17,187 nucleotides of DNA from JBOGWY01 sp050694015 (lineage in GTDB: Bacteria > Actinomycetota > CADDZG01 > WHSQ01). Every line of letters begins with the position of its first letter. The first letter of the stretch is position 1. Of this stretch, positions 8,141 to 14,928 are shown one piece after another. Under the pieces are notes generated by a model, which saw only the letters and a program-made list of their open reading frames with translations, was not told the DNA's origin and searched no databases. Both the position numbers and the translations under genes were made by a program. The stretch is from contig JBOGWY010000151.1 in NCBI GenBank assembly GCA_050694015.1, positions 1 through 17,187 of the forward strand, in the 5' to 3' direction.

Positions 8141-8200
8141 TGGCCCTCGAGAACCGCCATCGGCCGGACCGGTGGCCCGCTCGTGGGAGGGTTACGGCGT

Positions 8201-8743
8201 ATGGAACGGCGGATAGCGATCGTGGGCAGCTTCTCTTCGGGCAAGACGACCTTGGCCGAGGCGCTGGCGCGCAACCTCGAGCTCCCATTGCTCCCCGAGG
8301 TCGCACGGGAGATCGTCGAGCTCGGCTTCAAGCTGGACAAGGACGCGACGCCGGAGACCGAAGCGCTGATCTTCATGCGTCAGTACAACAACGAGTTGTC
8401 TGCGGACGAGTTCGTCGGCGACCGCTCGCTGATCGACGTGATGGCCTACGCGGGCTGGGTGCTCGACAACCAGGAGTGGCGCAAAGAGATGCTTCTGTGG
8501 GACGAGTGCGTGAAGCTCGCGGAGCGCCGGCTGCGCACAAGCTACTCCCACGTGTTCTATCTGCCGATCGAGTTCCCCATCGTCCTCGACGGACTGCGCC
8601 CCGACGACCCCGACTTCCAGAGAGACATCGACGAGCGCATCCTCAAGCTGCTCCACGGTCACGACGTCGAGTACGTGACCGTCAAGGGTTCGGTCGAGGA
8701 ACGGCTTCAGCAGATCGAAGCGCAGCTCACGTCTGCGAAGTAG
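8201..8743 (+). CDS. P-loop AAA_28/NadR-like ATPase or nucleotide kinase
   Basis: This 180-residue cytoplasmic protein starts with a beta-strand and the Walker A loop GSFSSGKTT (9-17). It resembles the AAA_28/NadR-type kinase-like group, whose best-known member phosphorylates nicotinamide riboside. FVGDRSLIDVMAYAGW (71-86) contains the DR pair typical of nucleoside or nucleotide kinases. The segment around RPDDPDFQRDIDERI (133-147) could act as a LID. There is no NadR-style DNA-binding or adenylyltransferase domain, so the substrate is unknown. The ATG at 8201 is preferred over the in-frame GTG at 8183 because GGGAGG (8185-8190) lies ten bases upstream and the P-loop strand starts almost at once. 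The gene ends 4 bp before the convergent corA-like gene and appears monocistronic. Confidence 0.82.
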   Translation: MERRIAIVGSFSSGKTTLAEALARNLELPLLPEVAREIVELGFKLDKDATPETEALIFMRQYNNELSADEFVGDRSLIDVMAYAGWVLDNQEWRKEMLLWDECVKLAERRLRTSYSHVFYLPIEFPIVLDGLRPDDPDFQRDIDERILKLLHGHDVEYVTVKGSVEERLQQIEAQLTSAK

Positions 8744-8747
8744 CTAA

Positions 8748-9716
8748 TCACCACCACCCCTTGCTCTTGGTCCACTTCAGGGTGGCGAGCGTCAGCATGA
8801 GTAGAAGCGCGGCGAATATCAACGTGTGGGCGAGGTTCGTTTCGCCGTAGCTGATACTCGAGATCCCGAAGAAACCGATCACCGCGGACGCGGGCAGCAC
8901 GATGAACGAGATGATCGCGAGGCGGTTCATCGCCGCGTTCATGCGCGTATTCGTGATCGACTCGAAGAAGTCGAGCACACCCTGGGTGAACTCACGCTCG
9001 CCGTCGCACAACGTCGTGAGGCGGTCGAAGCGTTGCTCGAGTGCCTCGAACAGCGCCTTGCCGGTCTCAGACGGCTCGAAAACGCGGAGCGTGTGACATG
9101 CCTGGCGGCTCTGCGCGGCCCGGTTGCGAACCGTAGTGAGCCCGTGACGGACGTGGAACAGCTCCTCGAGGAACTCCTCGGGCGCACCGGTATCACCCTC
9201 GCGCGCCCGGCGATCGAGCATGCCGACCTTGCCTGCAGTGCGGAACAAGAGGTCCTCCAGAGACGCTTCGATGCCGGCGATGATCTCGAACGCCAGGTGA
9301 TCGACCGTCGGCAGGTCGAGCTCGCCATTCTCGAGCTTCCTGCACACGGCCTCCGTCTCGCGCAGCGCCAGCTCGAGGGGAACGCCTGGGGTCAAAGGCC
9401 CGTGGGTAGTGACGAGGAAGTTGGGGCCGAGCCAGGAGTCGAGCTCGAGAAGATGACCCTCGTCGTCGAGCGTGTGGAGGATGAAGAAGGCGCGCTCCTC
9501 GTTGTACACGACCCTAGGCACGAGGCTACGCTCGGCCGCATCCTTGAGCGCCGCCTCGTGGAACCCGAATGCTTCGCCGATGATCGCGAGGTCGTCGGCG
9601 AGGGGCTCCGGAAGATCCACCCACAGGAAGCCGTCATCACGTGCCACGAGCGACGGCAGGTCTGAAGCGGCCTTCACCTCTAGCTTGCCGGCGGCGTTGA
9701 TCCAGCGAACGTTCAC
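8748..9716 (-). CDS. CorA-family divalent cation transporter lacking the GMN signature
   Basis: CorA proteins are homopentameric channels for Mg2+ (or Co2+/Ni2+) with a large cytoplasmic domain and two C-terminal membrane helices. The 322 residues fit: an N-terminal alpha/beta domain (about 1-115), a long helical stalk (about 120-265), TM1 at about 266-284, TM2 at about 297-313, and a basic, aromatic tail KWTKSKGWW. The universally cited GMN at the end of TM1 is replaced by GIS within IGFFGISSIS, and an acidic periplasmic loop residue (GE) remains. ZntB-type relatives also vary this motif, so the transported ion and direction are uncertain. The GTG at 9716 is chosen over the TTG one codon earlier because its spacing from the weak AGG site is better. 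The gene converges with the upstream ATPase gene. Confidence 0.85.
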   Translation of the reverse strand: MNVRWINAAGKLEVKAASDLPSLVARDDGFLWVDLPEPLADDLAIIGEAFGFHEAALKDAAERSLVPRVVYNEERAFFILHTLDDEGHLLELDSWLGPNFLVTTHGPLTPGVPLELALRETEAVCRKLENGELDLPTVDHLAFEIIAGIEASLEDLLFRTAGKVGMLDRRAREGDTGAPEEFLEELFHVRHGLTTVRNRAAQSRQACHTLRVFEPSETGKALFEALEQRFDRLTTLCDGEREFTQGVLDFFESITNTRMNAAMNRLAIISFIVLPASAVIGFFGISSISYGETNLAHTLIFAALLLMLTLATLKWTKSKGWW

Positions 9717-9882
9717 CAAGCGAGCCTACTCAAGTGGTTGTCCGCGACCAGGGGTTTTGGGTGCTCTGCGGGCGAATAGCCGTATCTAGCCATTGCCTCG
9801 CTTGGCCGCCTCGTAGTTAGCTCCCAGCGATGCGGCTTTTGTCGCCTTCGCTACAGCTGACAACGACAGATTCGTGCCTCGC

Positions 9883-9905
9883 ATGCGCCACGACATAGGG
9901 CGCAT
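9883..9905 (+). repeat. Inverted repeat in the leader of the RTX gene
   Basis: ATGCGCC (9883-9889) and GGCGCAT (9899-9905) form a perfect 7-bp stem with a 9-base loop, 16 bp before the ribosome binding site of the RTX protein gene. It could be a leader hairpin or an operator. The rest of the gap 9717-9936 shows no promoter I would defend and no riboswitch class I recognise. Confidence 0.35.
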
Positions 9906-9936
9906 CTCGGCGCGTCCCAGTGAGGGGGTAAGTGGA

Positions 9937-11448
9937 GTGACAACAAGGAAGCGACCGGTCTCGAAGCAACTCGTGAGCCTGCTCGCGGTGAGCGCCATGT
10001 CGATCGCGCTGGTCGCGGTGGCCGCGCCGGCTCAAGCGGCGGTGAGGTGCGGAGGAAAGCGCGCCACGATCGTCGGTCGGAACGGCAACGACGCCAACCT
10101 CCGCGGCACGAGACGCGCCGACGTGATCGCCGCGCGCGGGGGCATCGACACGATCAACGGTCTCGGTGGGAGCGACATCATCTGCGCCGGCCCCGGCGGT
10201 GACTTCATCTTCGGTGGAGGCGGCAACGACCGGATCCTCGGCCAGGGCGGCGACGACGTCATGACCGGTGAGGCGGGTGGCGACTCGCTCGTCGGTGGCA
10301 AGGGAACCCTCGACATCGGCTTCTATGGCTTCGCCACCGCGCCGGTCACGGCGAACCTCGACACCGGCGTCGCCACCGGCGAAGGCAGCGACCGGCTGAG
10401 TGGTCTCGAGGCGCTGTTCGGCTCTCCCCTCGCCGACCGCTTCACCGGCGACGCGCGGGCGAACACGATCTTCGGTGAGGACGGCAACGACACCCTGATC
10501 GGTGGCGGCGGCGTCGATGGACTCGACGGTGGCCTCGGCGACGACGACCTGGACGGTGGCGCCGATCTCGACCTCGTCTTCTACAACAGCGGCGAACAAC
10601 CTGTCGTTGCGGACCTTTCGCTCAATCGGGTGACCGGCCAGGGCACCGACTCGCTTGCGAACTTCGAGGTCGTCGTCGGCTCTACATCCACCAGCCCCGA
10701 CACGTTCATCGGCGACGACGCGCCCAACTACTTCTTGCCCGAGGGCGGCCCCGATATCGTCCGCGGCGGCGGCGGGTTCGACATGCTGATGTACTTCGAC
10801 TCCCCCCAGGGCGTGGACGTGGATCTGACCCAGGGGCGAGGCGGCCCGGGAGAAGCGGAGGGCCAGACCTTCGAGAGCATCGAAGGCGTGTGGGGCTCAC
10901 CGCAGGCCGATCGCCTCGTGGGTAGTGGCGGCAACGATCTGCTCCTCGCCGATGCCGGTAACGATGTCGTCGATGCACGTGCCGGTGACGACATGGTCTC
11001 CGGTGGCGACGGCGACGACGATCTCGACGGGGGCCAGGGCACTCGCGACCTGATCGATTACGAGCTCGCCGTTGCTGGGGTCGCGGTCGACCTTCAGGCC
11101 GGTGAAGCGACCGGTGGTGAGGGCACCGACAGCCTCGCGAACTTCGAGGAGGTGTTCGGCTCGTTCTTCGACGACACACTCGGCGGTAACTCCGGCGCGA
11201 ACAATCTATGGGGATGGTTCGGTCAAGACGTCCTGCGCGGCTTCGGCGGGAACGACACCCTTGTAGGCGGGCTCGTCGATGGAAGCAGTGACGGAGACGC
11301 TGATCAGCTGGATGGCGGCGACGGCACCGACCAGTGCGGTGCGGATGTGGCCGACACGGCGTCACTCTGCGAGGGACCCGGCATCCCGCCCATCCACCCG
11401 CTGGCCAACGACGCGGACGCGGCGAGCAGGATCCGTCGCAACCACTAG
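9937..11448 (+). CDS. Secreted RTX (hemolysin-type) calcium-binding repeat protein
   Basis: This 503-residue exported protein is built from Gly/Asp-rich nonapeptide repeats that fold as a Ca2+-dependent beta-roll. A Sec signal peptide is clear: basic TTRKRPVSK, a hydrophobic core, and cleavage after PAQA at about 34. An initial RTX block (about 42-130) is followed by four longer modules of 75-90 residues. Each starts with a D-hydrophobic-aromatic strand, continues through a VDL-like strand and a DSLANFE-like turn, and returns to GGxGxD repeats. Four cysteines near the two ends could form disulfides. No catalytic domain is visible, so it is probably a surface or matrix protein. The GTG at 9937 is chosen because GAGGGGG (9922-9928) lies eight bases upstream and the signal peptide follows directly; an ATG at 9883 is in frame but less well placed. 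No type I secretion genes are nearby. Confidence 0.88.
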   Translation: MTTRKRPVSKQLVSLLAVSAMSIALVAVAAPAQAAVRCGGKRATIVGRNGNDANLRGTRRADVIAARGGIDTINGLGGSDIICAGPGGDFIFGGGGNDRILGQGGDDVMTGEAGGDSLVGGKGTLDIGFYGFATAPVTANLDTGVATGEGSDRLSGLEALFGSPLADRFTGDARANTIFGEDGNDTLIGGGGVDGLDGGLGDDDLDGGADLDLVFYNSGEQPVVADLSLNRVTGQGTDSLANFEVVVGSTSTSPDTFIGDDAPNYFLPEGGPDIVRGGGGFDMLMYFDSPQGVDVDLTQGRGGPGEAEGQTFESIEGVWGSPQADRLVGSGGNDLLLADAGNDVVDARAGDDMVSGGDGDDDLDGGQGTRDLIDYELAVAGVAVDLQAGEATGGEGTDSLANFEEVFGSFFDDTLGGNSGANNLWGWFGQDVLRGFGGNDTLVGGLVDGSSDGDADQLDGGDGTDQCGADVADTASLCEGPGIPPIHPLANDADAASRIRRNH

Positions 11449-11474
11449 GTAGCGGCGGCGCGACCTCTCTTACA

Positions 11475-11513
11475 GGGGGCGGTCTTCTCTTAACGAGGGG
11501 GCGCCCCCGCCCC
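11475..11513 (+). terminator. GC-rich hairpin after the RTX gene, possible terminator
   Basis: GGGGGCG (11475-11481) can pair with CGCCCCC (11502-11508). Alternatively GGGGCGG can pair with CCGCCCC (11507-11513), which is followed by TTT. A self-complementary GGGGGCGCCCCC (11497-11508) competes. The run of Ts is short, so this is a weak call. It lies about 30-65 bp after the RTX stop. Confidence 0.4.
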
Positions 11514-11593
11514 TTTAGCTCTGAGTACCTAACCGCGCTTGCCGTCATCTGTCTCTGCGCGTTCGTGCTTCCGGCTCTCGGGAGACCGCGTCG

Positions 11594-11695
11594 ATGACTC
11601 GCCGGAACGTGTCGGCCGACCCGCCCTTGGAGAACGGCTTCATCGATCCCGACATCCTGGTCGAGATCGAGGTCACCGCGATCGTTACGGCGTAA
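11594..11695 (+). CDS. Possible 33-residue small ORF, uncertain
   Basis: An ATG at 11594, ten bases after GGGAG, opens a 33-codon frame ending in TAA at 11693-11695. It overlaps the convergent phoD 3' end by 11 bp. The product ends in DPDILVEIEVTAIVTA, an alternating hydrophobic/acidic pattern that looks protein-like and faintly recalls the C-terminal strand of RidA-type proteins. Upstream in-frame sequence does not continue that family and a stop lies at 11522. It could be a small gene, a gene remnant or chance. Confidence 0.25.
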   Translation: MTRRNVSADPPLENGFIDPDILVEIEVTAIVTA

Positions 11696-13223
11696 CGTCC
11701 GGCGCCGCGACGATGGTTTCGTCGCAGCCTTCGATCAGCGTTCCTCCGCCGTTGCGCGCTCTCTCCCCAGTCCGCCACTGGACGCTCAGCCTCGACGCAT
11801 CGTCGGGCATCGTCACGTGCGCGTATGCATACGTGTTGATGTCCATGCAGTCGGCATCGATCAGGCCTCGGAATCTCATGAAGGTCACGAAGTTTTCGCC
11901 TTGTCCCGGGCCGACGACGTTCGCCAGCTCGCAATCCAGCGTGCAGGTCTGGATCGGCCCGGCGATGATCTCGTACGCGACGGGCACCTCGTCGGTCTGC
12001 TTGTCGACGTAGACGCGGGTTCCGGCGTTGGCGTGGATGTCGGTCGTGAGGAAGACGACATTCTCGATCTCATTGTCGCGGATGTAGCGCAAGATCTCGT
12101 CGCGCTCGGCATGGTAGCCCTCCCAGCGGTCGTACGGGACCGCGTACGCCTCGGTGATCGGCACCTGGTTCACGATGAACTTCCACCGCGCGGTCGAGTT
12201 AGACAGACCGTCCAGCAACCACGCCTTCTGTTCGGCCCCCAACATGGTGCGGGTCGGATCGAACATGTGCGCGAGGCACGCTGGGCTTGCCGGGGGCAAG
12301 TTGAGAGCCTGGCGGTCCCCCGGCGGCATCGTTGGGGCGAGATCGAGCGAGCCATCCTCGAGCCGGCAGGGGCTGTCCTCTTCGTCGGGCGACTGCGTCC
12401 GGTAGGTCCTCTCGTCGAGGACGAAGAACTCGGCATTCGCGCCGACGCGAGTGCTCCGGTAGGTCGGCTCTTCGCGCACGGGCCAGTAATCGAAGAAAGC
12501 CTTCTGACCTGCCTCCAGGAGCGCCGGATCGGTCTGCGCAAGCACGGCCCCGTCGTAGTCGTTGATGACCTCGTGGTCGTCCCACCCGGCCCACACGCTG
12601 ACCGAGGAGAGCATGCGCTTGGCAGCCCTAACGCGGTTGGCCCGGTATTTCGCCCACTTCTCCTGGAGCGTGAGCGCGGGCTCGGCCCCCGTCTCGGAGT
12701 CGGAGTAGATGGTGTCGCCGAGGTAGATGAAGAAGGCGGGATTGGTCTCGCGCACGCGTGCGAGCACGGCCATCTGGCCCGGTGGGTCGTCGGGCCAGTC
12801 GGTCCACAGCTTGTCGGAGTCGCCGCTGATCGCGAAGTCGAACCCGCGCTGCGAGTTCGGTCCCCGCAAGGTCTGGAACTTGGCGATCGGGCTGAGGCCC
12901 CGCCGCGAACCGAACTGGTAGAAGTACGTGAGCCCGGGTCGCAATCCCGAAACCGAAGGCTTGATCGTGTAATCGTTCGCCGCCCGGGCACGCATCGTGC
13001 CTTCGGCAACGATCCTCCGGAACTCGCGCGTCGTGGACACGCGGTAATGGACCCGGCCCCCGGACGGATGACGCGTCCACAAGATCGCGTCGGTCGCTCC
13101 CCCGTACCCCGCGACCCCTTGCGGGAAGGCACTCGGCGCGGCCATGGACGACGGCGTCGAGATCGACGCTCCGGCGGGGATCATGACGGCGAACGCGACG
13201 AGCAGCCGGAGCTTGCGGTTCAT
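11685..13223 (-). CDS. phoD: PhoD-type secreted alkaline phosphatase/phosphodiesterase
   Basis: PhoD enzymes are metal-dependent (Ca/Fe) phosphomonoesterases or diesterases that release phosphate outside the cell. The 512 residues show an N-terminal signal region (about 1-29, ending SMAA), a small beta-sandwich N-domain beginning FPQGVAGYGGATDAILWTRH (33-52), and a metallophosphatase core. Core motifs are GDSD (134-137), YLGDTIYSD (167-175), WDDHEVINDY (214-223), FFVLDERTYR (266-275), LGAEQKAWL (328-336) and LTTDIHAN (392-399). The signal lacks the twin-arginine motif typical of PhoD, so Sec export is suggested. GDSD and GYGG replace the usual SCQD-like and SGDP-like strings, marking a divergent clade. 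The ATG at 13223 has AGGAGG about ten bases upstream. It appears monocistronic; I see no clear Pho box upstream. Confidence 0.88.
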   Translation of the reverse strand: MNRKLRLLVAFAVMIPAGASISTPSSMAAPSAFPQGVAGYGGATDAILWTRHPSGGRVHYRVSTTREFRRIVAEGTMRARAANDYTIKPSVSGLRPGLTYFYQFGSRRGLSPIAKFQTLRGPNSQRGFDFAISGDSDKLWTDWPDDPPGQMAVLARVRETNPAFFIYLGDTIYSDSETGAEPALTLQEKWAKYRANRVRAAKRMLSSVSVWAGWDDHEVINDYDGAVLAQTDPALLEAGQKAFFDYWPVREEPTYRSTRVGANAEFFVLDERTYRTQSPDEEDSPCRLEDGSLDLAPTMPPGDRQALNLPPASPACLAHMFDPTRTMLGAEQKAWLLDGLSNSTARWKFIVNQVPITEAYAVPYDRWEGYHAERDEILRYIRDNEIENVVFLTTDIHANAGTRVYVDKQTDEVPVAYEIIAGPIQTCTLDCELANVVGPGQGENFVTFMRFRGLIDADCMDINTYAYAHVTMPDDASRLSVQWRTGERARNGGGTLIEGCDETIVAAPDVTP

Positions 13224-13321
13224 CGGTGGGGGTCCTCCTGAGGGCTCGGAAAGAAGCTCATTCTCCGAGAAGTAAAGCCTGGGACCGGTGCGGCGAAAAG
13301 GGCCTTGCCGATATCACGAGC

Positions 13322-13355
13322 GGTCATCCGGCGGTGTGGGGGCGGCCGGATGACC
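13322..13355 (-). terminator. Hairpin terminator after the response regulator
   Basis: GGTCATCCGGC (13322-13332) and GCCGGATGACC (13345-13355) form a perfect 11-bp stem with a 12-base loop, 24 bp beyond the response-regulator stop and about 100 bp before phoD. There is no U-tract in either direction, as is common in high-GC actinobacteria. An operator for phoD is the alternative reading. Confidence 0.6.
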
Positions 13356-13379
13356 TCTAAGCCCAGCCCTGCTCGTGTC

Positions 13380-13796
13380 CTACCAAGTACCGGACGCGGC
13401 TTCGTAGTCGTCGTCGTAGTGATCCTGGCTGCAGAGGCTCGTGAGCCTCAGGACCACCCGCCGGACGAAGTCTTCGCCCTTGAATGTGTAGTCGTGCGCG
13501 CCCGCCGCCATCGCCTTCAGGCGCCGGTGCTCGTCGTATGAGGAGAGCGCCAGGATCTTCGTCTCCGGCGAGAAGTCGACGATGCGCGGGATCGCCTGGA
13601 TGCCGCCCATCTTCGGCATCACGAGGTCGAGCACCACCGCGTTCGGCTCGTACTTCTGCACTAGTTGCAGGGCCTCGAGACCGTTCTCGGCCTCCCCCAC
13701 CACTTCGAAGCGGCCGTCCATCTCGAGACTCAAGCGCAGCATCGTGCGCATCTCTTCGACGTCGTCGACGATGACCACGCTGATCGTGTCGAACAT
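13380..13796 (-). CDS. Single-domain response regulator (CheY-like receiver)
   Basis: This is a stand-alone phospho-acceptor protein of 138 residues. The receiver signature is complete: acidic pair D11-D12 after beta-1 (SVVIVDD), phospho-acceptor D57 in VVLDLVMPKMGG, switch Ser in ILALSSYD (about 85-86), and K106 in YTFKG. The last 20 residues form a short acidic tail (SQDHYDDDYEAASGTW), and no DNA-binding or enzymatic output domain follows. No histidine kinase is in the window. It would act by binding a partner, possibly in motility or pilus control because it lies just downstream of the tad genes, but 205 bp and a strong hairpin separate them. The ATG at 13796 has GGGAG nine bases upstream. 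Confidence 0.9.
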   Translation of the reverse strand: MFDTISVVIVDDVEEMRTMLRLSLEMDGRFEVVGEAENGLEALQLVQKYEPNAVVLDLVMPKMGGIQAIPRIVDFSPETKILALSSYDEHRRLKAMAAGAHDYTFKGEDFVRRVVLRLTSLCSQDHYDDDYEAASGTW

Positions 13797-13863
13797 GCTT
13801 GATTCTCCCTTGATGGCCGGAGCCGTTCCCGCGGCACCGGTCGCCCACTCATTGTCAGGGGGT

Positions 13864-13897
13864 TCCTGCGGCGGCCATATACGTAACCGCCGCAGGA
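13864..13897 (-). terminator. Strong hairpin between tadC and the response regulator
   Basis: CCTGCGGCGG (13865-13874) pairs perfectly with CCGCCGCAGG (13887-13896). An extra T-A pair outside gives an 11-bp stem around a 12-base loop containing TACGTA. It lies about 105 bp after the tadC stop, so it probably ends the tad operon. No clear U-tract follows. Confidence 0.6.
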
Positions 13898-13930
13898 CCC
13901 TTCCGTCGTTCTGCTTATGCCTCTAGCTAG

Positions 13931-14018
13931 CCCGCAAAGGTCGCGGGGTGACTATCCCGCAAAGGTCGCGGGGTGACTATCCCGCAAAGCTCGCGGGGTG
14001 CCTATCCCGCAAAGCTTT
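13931..14018. repeat. 25-bp tandem repeat (about 3.4 copies) overlapping the end of tadC
   Basis: Units start at 13931, 13956, 13981 and 14006. The first two are identical, the third differs at two positions, and the fourth is partial and forms the last codons and stop of tadC. Each unit contains CCCGC, seven bases, GCGGG: a small stem extended on the plus strand by a T-G and an A-T pair. The array therefore reads as serial duplication of the tadC 3' end. No spacers vary, so it is not CRISPR. Confidence 0.85.
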
Positions 14019-14928
14019 GGAAGATCCGGATCGCACCCGGACCCATGACCACCACGAACAGCGCCGGCAGCACGCAGAAGATCAGGGGGAACAGGATCTT
14101 CACCGGCGTCTGCATCGCCTTGCGCTCGGCCCGTTGCTTCCTCTTCATGCGCAGCTCGCGAGCCTGGGCCCGGAGCACGTTCGCGACCCCGACACCGAAC
14201 CGGTTCGCCTGGATCATCGAGAGCACCCACGCGCGAAGCTCGTCGACGTCGGTGCGGTCGGCGAGCTTGCGGAGCGCGTCGACCCTCGACATGCCGAGCT
14301 GCATCTCGTGCAGCATCCGGCCGATCTCCTGCGACAGGGGGCCGGGAACGTTGCGCATCACCTGGGCGAGAGCGGCGTCGAACCCGAGGCCCGCCTCCAC
14401 GCTGATCGTCAAGAGGTCCATCGTGTCGGGTAGCGCCTTCTGGATCTCGAGCTGCCGGCGTTGGGCACGGCCCCCGAGGATCGCGTCCGGCCCGAAGTAC
14501 CCGATGCCACCGAACAGCGCGCAGATGGCGAGCGACTTCGCGTTTAACCCGTTACTCACACCCCCGAGCATGAACGCGAAGACCAAGCCCCCGACGAGAC
14601 CGAAGACCTTGAAGCCCGCAACGCGCTCGGCATCCCACATCGCAGGGCTTCCCGCGAGGACGAGCTTGCGTTCGATCCGCTTGCGAAGGCCGATCGGGGT
14701 CAAGCGGCGAGCTGCGGCGGCGAAGCCCTTGGTGAGTGGGAAGAGAACCCTCTCGGTGAAAGACGCTGCCAGCTGCTCATCGCGCATGTTGGCGAGGTTG
14801 CCGACCTGTGCTTGGAACACACGTGCCGCGCGACGCTTCTGTGCGACCGTTACTTCGACCGCGATCCCACCGAGCACCACTGAGGAGAAGGTGGCAATCA
14901 GGATCAGGGGCAGATAGAGCTCAAACAT
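14002..14928 (-). CDS. tadC: TadC-like type II secretion F-domain platform protein
   Basis: TadC is an inner-membrane platform protein of the Tad/Flp pilus machine. With TadB it is thought to transmit ATPase movement to pilin assembly. The 308 residues show an N-terminal membrane helix (about 4-25), a basic cytoplasmic segment, two helices near 108-125 and 131-150, and the T2SSF domain. The T2SSF domain begins near KALPDTMDLLTISVEAGLGFDAAL and runs about 164-280, before a last helix (about 282-302). Basic residues (RMKRKQRAERKAMQTPVK) precede the final helix, as in TadC. The ATG at 14928 overlaps the upstream gene's stop by 8 bp, showing tight coupling. The last codons form part of the tandem repeat that continues downstream. 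Confidence 0.9.
   Translation of the reverse strand: MFELYLPLILIATFSSVVLGGIAVEVTVAQKRRAARVFQAQVGNLANMRDEQLAASFTERVLFPLTKGFAAAARRLTPIGLRKRIERKLVLAGSPAMWDAERVAGFKVFGLVGGLVFAFMLGGVSNGLNAKSLAICALFGGIGYFGPDAILGGRAQRRQLEIQKALPDTMDLLTISVEAGLGFDAALAQVMRNVPGPLSQEIGRMLHEMQLGMSRVDALRKLADRTDVDELRAWVLSMIQANRFGVGVANVLRAQARELRMKRKQRAERKAMQTPVKILFPLIFCVLPALFVVVMGPGAIRIFQSFAG

Noticed and set aside
9728..9734. Perfect HspR half-site ACTCAAG upstream of the corA-like gene
   Set aside because: The partner half at 7-bp spacing matches only 2 of 7; a 7-base word is expected about twice by chance over both strands of this window.
9720..9936. Possible ydaO-type riboswitch before the RTX gene
   Set aside because: The conserved core strings of that class could not be found; only a simple 7-bp hairpin is present.
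11817..13241. 474-codon plus-strand frame opposite phoD
   Set aside because: It is antisense to a recognisable PhoD with signal region and metal motifs; no independent evidence of coding.
13931..14018. CRISPR-like array
   Set aside because: Repeats are contiguous with no variable spacers, the unit is 25 bp, and one copy is the coding end of tadC.
13931..14018. Possible cyclic-di-GMP (GEMM) riboswitch, suggested by the CGCAAAG words
   Set aside because: The GGGCAAACC core and the paired architecture of that riboswitch are absent, and the words come from the tandem repeat.
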